NCBI GenBank assembly: GCA_009782565.1
Contig: WRIU01000006.1
Coordinates: forward strand, 1-64,000
DNA: 64,000 nt
Reading direction: 5' to 3'
From: Betaproteobacteria bacterium
GTDB taxonomy: Bacteria > Pseudomonadota > Gammaproteobacteria > Burkholderiales > Rhodocyclaceae
Shown here: positions 1 to 8,308 of the stretch, piece after piece
Position numbering within the stretch: the stretch's first letter is position 1
How the letters are laid out: every line of letters starts with the position of its first letter
The notes under the pieces: model-generated
What the model was told of the DNA's origin: nothing
Databases searched by the model: none
Seen by the model: only the letters and a program-made list of their open reading frames with translations
Made by a program: the position numbers and the translations under genes

Positions 1-61
1 CAAAAAACATCATTCGTGTTTCCAGTGTCGGATGCTGTGATGGGTAGAGAGGGAACGGGCG

Positions 62-871
62 TCAGTCGTCGTCTTCATCGTTATATTTATTACCCAAGCT
101 GGCAATTTCTCCGTTCTTTGACAACATAAGATCGCCGCAATTTGAGATCATGCGAATGTGTATAGTTTTGTGATAGGGGTTGTCGTCTGTCACTGCTCTT
201 AATGAGCGGGCATAGGCTTCTTCTTTTCTCTGTAAATAATCTTTGTCATCTGAGTTTCTATTATCGCAGCACTCACGCTCAATCTCATAAATAGAACCAA
301 AATCAAAATAATGGTTCGCGTACCCAAGAAGTTTGTTGTACCAAGTCATTTTTTCCTTTGAGGCATCTTTCAGTTCTGGCGTCAAATCCGAAAACGCTAT
401 TTTTTTAAGATTGCTGGAGATAAAAATAGCAGCATCACCGCTTCTTCTTGGTTCAAAATATATCGCAAGAAAAGGTTCGCGTAACTGGCCGGGACTCAAG
501 GTATCGTATTTCTTTTTCGCCCGCCCATTCAGTAGGATTTTGTTAAGGCTGAAATTTTCTTCAAAAGATTTGCTGTTGTTATAGGAAACCTCAATCAGTT
601 TTTGGATGTTTGTTTCTTGGGTGGGGCTATTGATGCCTACCATAGAGTCTTCCTCAAGCTTATAATTATAGTAAACTGTTCGTTTGATTCTGTGGTTGAC
701 AAAATTTGCCAGAACCGTTTTTCGTAACTCATCTTCACTTAACACCCGCCCGGCTTTCAGGCATACCCCCTGCGTTTGCGCGTAATACGCCGATGAGAGG
801 AGCGTCGGGACAAAAACGCACAGGGCGATGGCTATTTTGCCCCATGTTTTTATTTGCATTTTCATTTTCAA
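62..871 (-). CDS. Exported hypothetical protein, tandem paralog 1 of 3
   Basis: Function not recognised. The 269-residue product begins with a short basic stretch and a hydrophobic segment (about residues 9-30, WGKIAIALCVFVPTLLSSA), so it is probably exported or anchored in the inner membrane. Four cysteines lie beyond the segment: GVCLKAG, the pair in ECCDNR and one in SNCGDL. These could form disulphides in the periplasm. The C-terminus is very acidic (NDEDDD). It is last of three tandem paralogs on this strand and shares near-identical N-terminal and central blocks with the other two (SFEENF.LNKILLNGR; KEKMTWYNKLLGY). Differences concentrate around residues 60-80 and 225-245. The start is the first ATG of an ATG-AAA-ATG series, so starts two or four codons later are also possible. 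Confidence 0.8.
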   Translation of the reverse strand: MKMKMQIKTWGKIAIALCVFVPTLLSSAYYAQTQGVCLKAGRVLSEDELRKTVLANFVNHRIKRTVYYNYKLEEDSMVGINSPTQETNIQKLIEVSYNNSKSFEENFSLNKILLNGRAKKKYDTLSPGQLREPFLAIYFEPRRSGDAAIFISSNLKKIAFSDLTPELKDASKEKMTWYNKLLGYANHYFDFGSIYEIERECCDNRNSDDKDYLQRKEEAYARSLRAVTDDNPYHKTIHIRMISNCGDLMLSKNGEIASLGNKYNDEDDD

Positions 872-937
872 TGCCGGTTATTCCGCATCGCGCGGGGCAA
901 AGAAAGAGATAGGCAAAGAGAGCCTATGGAACAGAGA

Positions 938-1753
938 TCAGTCTTCATTGCCTCCATCGTCATATTTACTGCCCAAGATGGCAAGTCCTCCGTGCTTTGA
1001 CCGCAAAAGTTCGCCGCAATTTGAAACTGCGCGAATATCTGTAATTTTGTGTTGGAATACGTTGTCTGACACATTTCTTAATGAGCTGTAATAGGCTTCT
1101 TCCTTTCTGTGCAAATAATCCTCGTCATCTGAATTTCTATTATCGCAGCATTCACGCCCAATAATATAAAATGAAGAACTAAAATCAAAATAATGATTCC
1201 CGTATCCAAGAAGTTTGTTGTACCAAGTCATCTTTTCCTTTGCCGCTCCTTTCAGTTCTGGCGTCAAATCCGAAAACGCTATCTTTTTAATGTTGTTGGA
1301 AATAAAAACATTTGCATTAAGATTTTTTCTTGGTTCAAAAACTATCGCAAGAAAAGGTTCGTGTAACTGGCTAGGTTTCAAGGTTTCGTATTCCTTTTGT
1401 ACTCGCCCATTCAGCAGGATTTTATTAAGGCCAAAGTTTTCTTCAAAAGATTTACCATTGTTATAGGAAGCCTCGATCAGTTTTTGGAGGTTTGTTTCTT
1501 GAGCGGAACTATTGATGCCCACCACAGAGTCATACTTCCACTCATGATTAGATTGGAATGCTTCTTTAATTCTCTGGTTGACAAAATTCGCCTGCACTGC
1601 TTTTCGCAGTTCATCTTCACTTAACACCCGTCCAGCTTTCAGGCATACCCCCTGCGTTTGCGCGTAATACGCCGATGAGAGGAGCGCCGGGACAAAAACG
1701 CACAGGGCGATGGCTATTTTGCCCCATGTTGTTAGATGCGCTTTCATCTTCAA
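938..1753 (-). CDS. Exported hypothetical protein, tandem paralog 2 of 3
   Basis: A 271-residue paralog of its two neighbours, with the same hydrophobic export signal (about residues 9-30), the same four cysteine positions after it, and an acidic tail (DDGGNED). It is the most divergent copy in the variable patches: RIKEAFQSNHEWKYDS replaces the aromatic-rich version in the others. A purine-rich AAGGGG lies about eight bases before the ATG, a clear ribosome binding site. Copy-to-copy spacing is about 883 bp including the short spacer, so whole units were duplicated. Function is unknown. Multiple diverging exported copies beside a single cytosolic gene would suit an immunity-type or binding protein, but that is inference only. 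Confidence 0.8.
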   Translation of the reverse strand: MKMKAHLTTWGKIAIALCVFVPALLSSAYYAQTQGVCLKAGRVLSEDELRKAVQANFVNQRIKEAFQSNHEWKYDSVVGINSSAQETNLQKLIEASYNNGKSFEENFGLNKILLNGRVQKEYETLKPSQLHEPFLAIVFEPRKNLNANVFISNNIKKIAFSDLTPELKGAAKEKMTWYNKLLGYGNHYFDFSSSFYIIGRECCDNRNSDDEDYLHRKEEAYYSSLRNVSDNVFQHKITDIRAVSNCGELLRSKHGGLAILGSKYDDGGNED

Positions 1754-1820
1754 TGCCCCTTATTCCTCATCGCGCGGGACAAAGAAAGAGATAGGCAAAG
1801 ATGAGCCTACAGAACAGGAG

Positions 1821-2636
1821 TCAATCGTCGTCTTCATCGTTATATTTATTGCCCAAGATGGCAATTTCCCCGTTCTTTGACAGCAAAAGGTCGCCGCAAT
1901 TTGTGACAACGCCTATATTTGTATCAATGTGTTTAGTTTTGTCAACTGTCACTGCTTTTAATGAGAGGGTATAGGCTTCTTCCTTTCTCTGCAAATAATC
2001 TTTGTCATTTGAATCTCTATTATCGCAGCATTCGCGCATAATAGAATAAAAAAAAGGAAACCCAAAATCAAAATAATGATTCCCGTATCCAAGAAGTTTG
2101 TTATACCAAGTCATCTTTTCCTTTGCCGCTTCTTTCAGTTCTGGCTCCATATCCGAAAAAGCTATCTTTTTAAGATTACTTGAGATAAAAATAGTTGCAT
2201 CACCATTTCTTCTTGATTCAAAATCTATTGCAAGAAAAGGTTCGCTTAATTGGCCGGGACTCAAGGCATCGTATTTTTTTTGTTTCCGCCCATTCAGCAG
2301 GATTTTATTAAGGCCAAAGTTTTCTTCAAAAGATTTGTTGTTGTTATAGGAATCTTCAATTAGTTTTTGGAGGTTTGTTTCTTGAGTGGGGCTATTGATG
2401 CCTAGCACAGCATCTTGCTCAAACTCGTGATTATATCGAAATGTCTGTTTGATTCTGTGGTTGACTATATTTGCCAGGACTGCCTTTCGCAGTTCCTCTT
2501 CACCTAACGCCCGACCGGTCTTCAGGCATACCCCCTGCGTTTGCGCGTAATACGCTGATGAGAGGAGTGTCGGGACAAAAACGCACAGGGCGATGGCTAT
2601 TTTACCCCATGTTTTAATTTGCATTTTCATTTTCAA
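1821..2636 (-). CDS. Exported hypothetical protein, tandem paralog 3 of 3
   Basis: A 271-residue paralog, first in transcriptional order of the three copies and directly downstream (6 bp) of the unknown 289-residue gene. Its first residues (MKMKMQIKTWGK) match copy 1 exactly, whereas copy 2 differs there. It has the same N-terminal hydrophobic segment, the conserved cysteines (GVCLKTG, ECCDNR, TNCGDL) and an acidic C-terminus (NDEDDD). Tight spacing suggests one operon of four genes. No enzymatic motif was recognised. Confidence 0.8.
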   Translation of the reverse strand: MKMKMQIKTWGKIAIALCVFVPTLLSSAYYAQTQGVCLKTGRALGEEELRKAVLANIVNHRIKQTFRYNHEFEQDAVLGINSPTQETNLQKLIEDSYNNNKSFEENFGLNKILLNGRKQKKYDALSPGQLSEPFLAIDFESRRNGDATIFISSNLKKIAFSDMEPELKEAAKEKMTWYNKLLGYGNHYFDFGFPFFYSIMRECCDNRDSNDKDYLQRKEEAYTLSLKAVTVDKTKHIDTNIGVVTNCGDLLLSKNGEIAILGNKYNDEDDD

Positions 2637-2642
2637 TGCCCG

Positions 2643-3512
2643 TCATTCCGTATCGCGCGGGACAAAACCATCGATAACAGGAACAGGTACAAGGAAAGGG
2701 GTAGATACGATTTTCGTCTTTATATTTGGTTTTGCATAGAGAATGCCATGGGCGTACAAGTCTTCCATTTTTTTAGCAAACCGGGAGGGGAAGCCCATCC
2801 CCTTGTCAAATATGCTGGCTTTTTGCGAATCAAGAAGCCTGTTGGTTCTTTCCAGTTCGGGTAGGTCTGCTTTGGTATAGTCCTTCCGGAAAGGATAGTT
2901 TCCGACAAATTTGATTGCAATCTTACGACCCATTTTCAACGGGTCAATCACGGGCCTCACTATCGCGTTGCTAATTTTGGCTTCCCAACTGTCGCTGTCG
3001 TAGTCATAGTTATCCTCAACCGGCTCCACCCAAATGTTCCGGACTTCGCGTCGCCCCATTTCGGAACCCTCCTGATATGGGTCGACGACAAACTGCGAAA
3101 ACCTGTTGATCTCGAAAGCGCTGGAACCGAAGACCTCGCAGCGGTCAACAAAATCCGGGTCATTCAAACCAAAATCGTACTGTTTCAGTGCGAACCGTCG
3201 TTTGATCTGATCGAAAACACCAAACTTTTGAAAAACCGCCTCTGGCCCGTATGACCCAGGCCAAAAATTCCCTTCTCCGGCCAGGAACCTCCTCACGACG
3301 CGGAACAGCGCGACGCTCATGAACCGCCCGCCGCCGTGCATCATGAACCACTTTTTATCAATCTCCACGTCCTGCCGCGTTGGCTTGGCCAGCTTCTTGA
3401 CATCGTCCCAGGTCTTGAGCGTGCCCTTTGCAGGGGGCTTGGTATCATCGTACAAGTAGATGCAGATGATTTCCTCCATCGTGGGAGCGCGGTCAACAAA
3501 CGGAAATGCCAT
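2643..3512 (-). CDS. Hypothetical protein upstream of the triplicated genes
   Basis: A 289-residue protein with no signal peptide or membrane segment, rich in aromatic and charged residues; family not recognised. I place the start at the ATG at 3512 (MAFPFVDRAPTMEE) because AGGA lies seven bases upstream. The frame stays open to 3719, but that extension crosses a palindromic repeat and reads like non-coding sequence. The stop lies 6 bp before paralog 3, so the four genes are probably co-transcribed. The last codons (F-V-P-R-D-T-E-stop) are echoed in the spacers between the downstream paralogs. One possible reading is an effector or toxin followed by multiplied immunity genes; there is no direct motif support. 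Confidence 0.65.
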   Translation of the reverse strand: MAFPFVDRAPTMEEIICIYLYDDTKPPAKGTLKTWDDVKKLAKPTRQDVEIDKKWFMMHGGGRFMSVALFRVVRRFLAGEGNFWPGSYGPEAVFQKFGVFDQIKRRFALKQYDFGLNDPDFVDRCEVFGSSAFEINRFSQFVVDPYQEGSEMGRREVRNIWVEPVEDNYDYDSDSWEAKISNAIVRPVIDPLKMGRKIAIKFVGNYPFRKDYTKADLPELERTNRLLDSQKASIFDKGMGFPSRFAKKMEDLYAHGILYAKPNIKTKIVSTPFLVPVPVIDGFVPRDTE

Positions 3513-3593
3513 GACGAATTCCTGTAGCGTAAGATTTACGCATACTATCTTGTTTCGCATAGGCTGCACAATGTGCAAATAATCCGCATAGCA

Positions 3594-3626
3594 AGGGCGG
3601 ATAAGGCCGCAGATCGCCATCCGCCG
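3594..3626. repeat. REP-like palindrome
   Basis: GGCGGAT (3597-3603) and ATCCGCC (3619-3625) form an inverted repeat resembling the widespread GGGCGGATAAG...CATCCGCC extragenic palindromes. It sits between prfB and the unknown gene, consistent with this stretch being non-coding. Confidence 0.45.
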
Positions 3627-3743
3627 ATCAACGGTTCCAATGCGAAGCAGTGCAAATTGATAGTCAGCGCCGCTTCGCGCCAAAATGAGAACGGCGGATG
3701 GTCTCGTTTCGTGGCTCATCCGGTCTCAAAGCTACGCTTGCTA

Positions 3744-4848
3744 TCAAACCCCCTGCTTGAGGCTTGCGGCAATGAAATCGTCAAGGTCGCCATCGAGCAC
3801 GGCCTGGGTATTGCCGACTTCGTAATTGGTACGTAAATCCTTGATTCGCGACTGGTCGAGCACGTAGGAACGAATCTGATGACCCCAGCCAATGTCGGAT
3901 TTGCTGTCTTCCAGCTTTTGCTGTTCGGCCTGGCGCTTGCGGAGTTCCAGTTCATAGAGGCGTGCCCGCAACATTTTCATGGCTTCGTCCTTGTTGCGGT
4001 GCTGTGAACGGTCGTTCTGGCACTGAACAACGGTATTGGTCGGCAGGTGGGTGATGCGTACTGCCGAGTCGGTCTTGTTGATGTGCTGGCCACCCGCGCC
4101 GGAGGCGCGGTAGGTGTCGATGCGTAAATCCGCAGGATTGATCTCGATTTCGATGGAATCATCGACTTCCGGATAGACGAACACCGAACTGAAACTGGTG
4201 TGCCGCCGCGCGTTGGAATCGAACGGGGACTTGCGTACCAGCCGATGAATGCCCGTCTCGGTTCGCAAGTGGCCGTAGGCGTATTCGCCGTTCACCTTGA
4301 TGGTGCAGTTCTTGATGCCGGCTACGTCCCCTTCGCTCTCTTCGAGCAGTTCAACAGTGAACCCCTTTTTCTCCGCGTAACGCAGGTACATGCGTTCCAG
4401 CATCGAAGCCCAATCCTGCGCCTCAGTCCCTCCTGCGCCGGACTGAATTTCGACGAAGCAATTAGCCGGGTCCATCGGATGAGCGAACATACGCCGGAAT
4501 TCGAGCGTCTCGATGGTCTCCGTAAGCGCCTGAAGGTCGCCCTCCACGGCTTCAAAAGTGTCGTCGTCGTCTTCAGCCTGGGCGAGATCGAACAATTCCT
4601 TGAGATTGCGCGCGTCAAGGTTGGCGGCCCCGAGAATCTGAACGACGTCTTCAAGCTGGCGTTTTTCGCGTCCCAATTCCTGCGCGCGCGCGGCGTCGTT
4701 CCAGACGGCGGGGTCTTCCAGGGCGCGGTTGACCTCCTCTAAGCGGGTTGCCTTGACTTCGTAGTCAAAGATACCTCCGTAGCGCGCGCGCGCGCGCGGC
4801 GATGTCTTCGATGCGTTCGGCAATGGCATTCTGGCGTTCTGCTTCCAT
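3744..4848 (-). CDS. prfB: Peptide chain release factor 2 (programmed +1 frameshift)
   Basis: RF2 recognises UGA and UAA and triggers peptide release. Translation starts at the ATG at 4848 ([16 protein letters not shown]...), runs 27 codons to an in-frame TGA at 4767-4765, then shifts +1 to continue [13 protein letters not shown] to 3744. The full product is about 367 residues, matching the usual RF2 length. The SPF anticodon-like motif (RKSPFDSN) and the catalytic GGQ (GAGGQHINK, near residue 252) are present. A simple ORF call would wrongly extend the main frame upstream to 5006. The N-terminal helix is encoded partly by a run of alternating GC dinucleotides. The gene is divergent from the cyclo-ligase gene, 75 bp away. 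Confidence 0.95.
4764..4779 (-). promoter_or_regulatory. RF2 autoregulatory +1 frameshift site
   Basis: On the minus strand the sequence reads CGGAGGTATCTTTGAC. This is an internal Shine-Dalgarno-like CGGAGG, then the slippery CTT and the in-frame TGA followed by C, the classic prfB arrangement. Low RF2 slows termination at the TGA and favours the shift, giving autoregulation. Confidence 0.95.
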
Positions 4849-4923
4849 GATGGCGCTCTATCTAATGTGTCGGGGAAAGTCGCGTAGTATAGCGGCGAAC
4901 CGCTGGAGGAGCGCCGTAACAAT

Positions 4924-5568
4924 ATGGAGCCGCAGGAAGAAAAATCCCTCCTGGATACTATCGAGGCCCAGGCACAAAGAGCCGCGATACGCAAACGCGC
5001 GCTCACCGCGCGGGAAACTGCGCCTCACGCGCGCCGCGCCGCATGGGAGGCGGCCATCATGCGCCATCTCGATTCATTGATCGCCCAATTCGCGCCGCGT
5101 GTGCTGGCTTTTTGCTGGCCATTCCGCGCGGAGGCGGATTGCCGCAGATGGGTAGAACGCTGGCTGGATGGGGATACGGCCCGTATCGCGGCCTTGCCGG
5201 TCGTGGTGGGGCGGGACGCGCCGCTCGTTTTCCGGCGCTGGACGCCGGGAATGGAACTGGCGCTCGACCAGCACGGCATCCCGTTCCCAACGCACGGAGA
5301 AGCCCTTACGCCGGATGTGGCGCTCGTGCCGCTCAACGCATTTGACGCGCGCGGATACCGGCTCGGCTACGGCAGCGGCTATTTCGACCGCACACTGGCC
5401 GCAATGAGGATGATTGCGGTGGGAGTCGGTTTCGAGCTTGGGCGCGAAAACGATGTTCTGCCGCAATCCCATGACCACGCGATGAACTGGCTGGTGACGG
5501 AAGCCGGGGTTTTTCCAGCCGAGCGCGGTTCCCATACGCCGCAACCACCCCGCCCCTTCGGGGAATAA
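4924..5568 (+). CDS. fau: 5-formyltetrahydrofolate cyclo-ligase
   Basis: A 214-residue enzyme that converts 5-formyl-THF to 5,10-methenyl-THF with ATP in cytosolic folate metabolism. The family signature near the C-terminus is clear ([13 protein letters not shown]), with the phosphate-binding region and PLNAFD before it. A GGAGGA about 13 bases upstream may be the ribosome site, slightly far. The last dozen or so residues ([13 protein letters not shown]) are encoded by a dispersed palindromic repeat and are probably an acquired tail. The gene runs toward the restriction operon on the same strand. Confidence 0.9.
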   Translation: MEPQEEKSLLDTIEAQAQRAAIRKRALTARETAPHARRAAWEAAIMRHLDSLIAQFAPRVLAFCWPFRAEADCRRWVERWLDGDTARIAALPVVVGRDAPLVFRRWTPGMELALDQHGIPFPTHGEALTPDVALVPLNAFDARGYRLGYGSGYFDRTLAAMRMIAVGVGFELGRENDVLPQSHDHAMNWLVTEAGVFPAERGSHTPQPPRPFGE

Positions 5569-5580
5569 ACCCCGCACTAA
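5526..5580. repeat. Dispersed palindromic repeat family A, deleted copy
   Basis: The sequence cggttcccatacgccgc followed by accaccccgccccttcgggg matches, in opposite orientation, the element at 21578-21691. An internal block of about 18 bp flanked by GGGG is missing here. It encodes the C-terminus and stop of the cyclo-ligase. Confidence 0.7.
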
Positions 5581-5734
5581 ACATCAAAAAGGGTTGTGCA
5601 GAGCTTCCTTGGGTTGCGCGGCTTAATTTCTGACCTTCGGAGGATAGAATTAGCGGGAATGGAGGGCGAGGTGTTTGTTGAGCAAGAGCCTGTCCTCAAA
5701 AGCAATACATCTTGTTTGCATAGAGACGGAGATT

Positions 5735-7300
5735 ATGTCTGACAACAAAAAGGAACAGGAACGTGCGGAACTGCACCGCACCATCTGGAATATCGCCAAC
5801 GACCTGCGTGGAAGCGTGGACGGGTGGGACTTCAAGCAATACGTGCTCGGCATCCTTTTCTACCGCTACATTTCCGAAAACATCGCCACCTACATCAACG
5901 CCGGGGAACGTGAGGCGGGCGATGAGTCCTTCGATTACGCCAAGCTGCCAGACAGCAAGGCCGAGCTTACCCGCGTGGAACTGGTCGACACAAAGGGCTT
6001 CTTTATCCTGCCAAGCGAACTGTTCGAGAATGTCCGTAGCCGCGCCGCGTCGGACGAGAACCTGAACGAGACGCTGGAAAGGATTTTCAGGCATATCGAA
6101 TCCTCCGCCCAGGGTACAGACAGCGAGGACGACATCAAAGGGCTGTTTGACGACATCGACGTCAACAGCAACAAGCTGGGCGCCTCGGTCGCCAAGCGCA
6201 ATGAGCGCCTAGTCAAGCTGCTCAACGGCGTGGGCGAGATGCAGCTTGGCGATTACAAGGACAACACCATCGACGCCTTTGGCGACGCCTATGAATTCCT
6301 CATGGGCATGTACGCCGGTAACGCGGGCAAAAGCGGCGGCGAGTATTACACCCCGCAGGAGGTTTCCGAACTTCTCGCCCACCTGACGCTCGTTGGCAAA
6401 ACCAAAGTCAACAAGGTCTATGACCCGGCCTGCGGCTCCGGTTCGCTGCTGTTGAAGTTCGCCAAGATTCTTGGGAAAGAGAACATCCGGCAGGGCTTTT
6501 TCGGGCAGGAGATCAACATCACCACCTACAACCTCTGCCGCATCAACATGTTCCTGCACGACATCGACTACGACAAGTTTGACATCGGCCACGGGGACAC
6601 ACTCACCGAGCCGCTGCATTGGGACGATGAACCGTTCGAGGCGATTGTTTCCAATCCGCCGTATTCGATCAAATGGGCGGGCGACGAAAATCCCCTGCTG
6701 ATTAACGATCCGCGTTTTTCTCCGGCGGGCGTGCTTGCGCCGAAGAGCAAGGCTGACCTCGCCTTCATCATGCACAGCCTGTCCTGGCTGGCCACCAGCG
6801 GCACGGCGGCCATTGTCTGCTTCCCCGGCATTCTCTATCGCGGCGGGGCGGAGCAGAAAATCCGCAAATATCTCATCGACAACAATTATGTTGATTGCGT
6901 AATACAGTTGCCGGGCAACCTTTTTTACGGCACGAGCATCGCTACCTGCATCATGGTGCTGAAAAAGTCCAAGAGCGAGAACAGCACCCTGTTCATTGAC
7001 GCAAGCCGCGAATGCGTCAAGGTCACGAACAACAACAAACTCACGCAGGCGAACATTGACGCCATCCTTGCCGCGTACATGGCGCGGAAAGACGCGCCGC
7101 ATTTTGCCGCGCTTGTGCCCAACGGGGACATTGCCGCGCAGGACTACAATCTTTCTGTCAGTTCCTACGTTGAGCAGGAGGACAAGCGCGAGAAGGTGGA
7201 CATCGCCGTACTGAATGCCGAAATTGAGCGCATCGTTGCCCGTAGCGATGTTCTGCGTCGGGAGATCGCCGCCATCATCGAGGAAATAGAGGGGGCGTAA
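5735..7300 (+). CDS. hsdM: Type I restriction-modification system, modification subunit
   Basis: The adenine-N6 methyltransferase subunit, which acts with HsdS to methylate the target and with HsdR to restrict. At 521 residues it equals the EcoR124I (type IC) HsdM length. The start MSDNKKEQERAEL is chosen at 5735, with GGAG just upstream; the longer frame to 5675 has no such support. The SAM-binding motif DPACGSGSLLLKF and the catalytic NPPYSIKW are intact. It is first of four co-directional genes, with a 3-bp gap to rhuM. Confidence 0.95.
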   Translation: MSDNKKEQERAELHRTIWNIANDLRGSVDGWDFKQYVLGILFYRYISENIATYINAGEREAGDESFDYAKLPDSKAELTRVELVDTKGFFILPSELFENVRSRAASDENLNETLERIFRHIESSAQGTDSEDDIKGLFDDIDVNSNKLGASVAKRNERLVKLLNGVGEMQLGDYKDNTIDAFGDAYEFLMGMYAGNAGKSGGEYYTPQEVSELLAHLTLVGKTKVNKVYDPACGSGSLLLKFAKILGKENIRQGFFGQEINITTYNLCRINMFLHDIDYDKFDIGHGDTLTEPLHWDDEPFEAIVSNPPYSIKWAGDENPLLINDPRFSPAGVLAPKSKADLAFIMHSLSWLATSGTAAIVCFPGILYRGGAEQKIRKYLIDNNYVDCVIQLPGNLFYGTSIATCIMVLKKSKSENSTLFIDASRECVKVTNNNKLTQANIDAILAAYMARKDAPHFAALVPNGDIAAQDYNLSVSSYVEQEDKREKVDIAVLNAEIERIVARSDVLRREIAAIIEEIEGA

Positions 7301-7303
7301 TCA

Positions 7304-8308
7304 ATGAGGAAAGCGGGCAATCAAATCATTATCTTCAAGACGGAAGATGAAAAAATATCTGTTGATGTGCGCTTTGGCGAGGAAAGCGCCTGGTTGACGC
7401 TTGACCAGATGGCTATGCTGTTTGAGCGTGATAAATCAACGATTTCACGCCATATTAAAAATGTTTTTGAAGAAGGTGAGTTGGTGAGAAATTCAGTTGT
7501 TGCAAATTTTGCAACAACTGCCGCCGATGGCAAAACGTATCAAGTTGATTATCACAACCTCGATGTGATTATTTCCGTCGGGTATCGCGTCAAATCCCTG
7601 CGTGGTACGCAATTTCGCCAATGGGCGACGAAGCGGCTGAATGAATATATCCGTAAGGGCTTCACGCTTGACGATGAGCGGCTGAAAAATGGCGGCGGGC
7701 GATATTTTCGGGAACTGTTGCAACGCATCCGCGACATTCGCAGCAGCGAGCGCAACCTGTATCAGCAAGTGACAGATATTTATACAACAGCGATTGATTA
7801 CAACCCCAAAACAGATATTGCGCGGGAGTTTTTTGCAACGGTGCAGAACAAAATGCACTATGCCGCGCATAAACACACGGCGGCGGAAGTGATTTACGAA
7901 CGCGCGGACAGCCGCAAACCTCTGGTCGGCATGACGAATTTCAAGGGTAACTATATTACGAAAGAGGATGTCCGCATTGCCAAAAATTTTTTGAGCGAAA
8001 GAGAGTTGCAGATATTGAATCTGCTTGTATCGCAGTTTTTGGATTATGCCGAGCTGCAAGCGCTGGAAGAACACGCTATGACTATGGCGGACTGGGTTGC
8101 CGAACTCGACCGTCAATTACTGGGCAACCGGCGCGAACTGCTCATAGGCAAGGGAAGCGTCTCGCATAAGCGGGCGATTGAAAAAGCTGAAAAAGAATTT
8201 GAGATATACCGCACGCGGGAGATGAAACAATTGGAGAGTGATTTTGACCGGGCAGTGAAGCAACTGGCAAAAAACCATGCGGGAGACGAGAGCGATGAGC
8301 AAGCTTGA
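7304..8308 (+). CDS. rhuM: RhuM-family protein within the hsd operon
   Basis: A 334-residue member of the virulence-RhuM family, named after a Salmonella pathogenicity-island gene of unknown biochemical role. The N-terminal half carries an HTH-like segment (LTLDQMAMLFERDKSTISRH) followed by the family core (VISVGYRVKSLRGTQFRQWA). The C-terminus is charged and probably coiled coil (KAEKEFEIYRTREMKQLESD). It lies between hsdM and hsdS and overlaps hsdS by 14 bp, so it is translated with the restriction system. Such placement is recurrent in type I loci. A regulatory role is possible but unproven. Confidence 0.85.
   Translation: MRKAGNQIIIFKTEDEKISVDVRFGEESAWLTLDQMAMLFERDKSTISRHIKNVFEEGELVRNSVVANFATTAADGKTYQVDYHNLDVIISVGYRVKSLRGTQFRQWATKRLNEYIRKGFTLDDERLKNGGGRYFRELLQRIRDIRSSERNLYQQVTDIYTTAIDYNPKTDIAREFFATVQNKMHYAAHKHTAAEVIYERADSRKPLVGMTNFKGNYITKEDVRIAKNFLSERELQILNLLVSQFLDYAELQALEEHAMTMADWVAELDRQLLGNRRELLIGKGSVSHKRAIEKAEKEFEIYRTREMKQLESDFDRAVKQLAKNHAGDESDEQA

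Larger units (their letters stand above)
62..2680. repeat. Tandem triplication, unit about 883 bp
   Basis: The starts of the three paralogs are spaced 882-883 bp apart and the stops 876-883 bp apart. The 66-67-bp spacers are also repeated (cgcgcgggacaaagaaagag-type sequence). The duplicated unit is therefore gene plus spacer, not coding sequence alone. Confidence 0.85.

Noticed and set aside
3513-3719. N-terminal extension of the unknown gene upstream of the triplicated genes
   Set aside because: It crosses a REP-like palindrome and has no ribosome site, while an ATG with AGGA lies at 3512.
4849-5006. Upstream extension of prfB in the main frame
   Set aside because: It reads the RF2 leader in the wrong frame and overlaps the divergent cyclo-ligase gene; the frameshift explains the true N-terminus.
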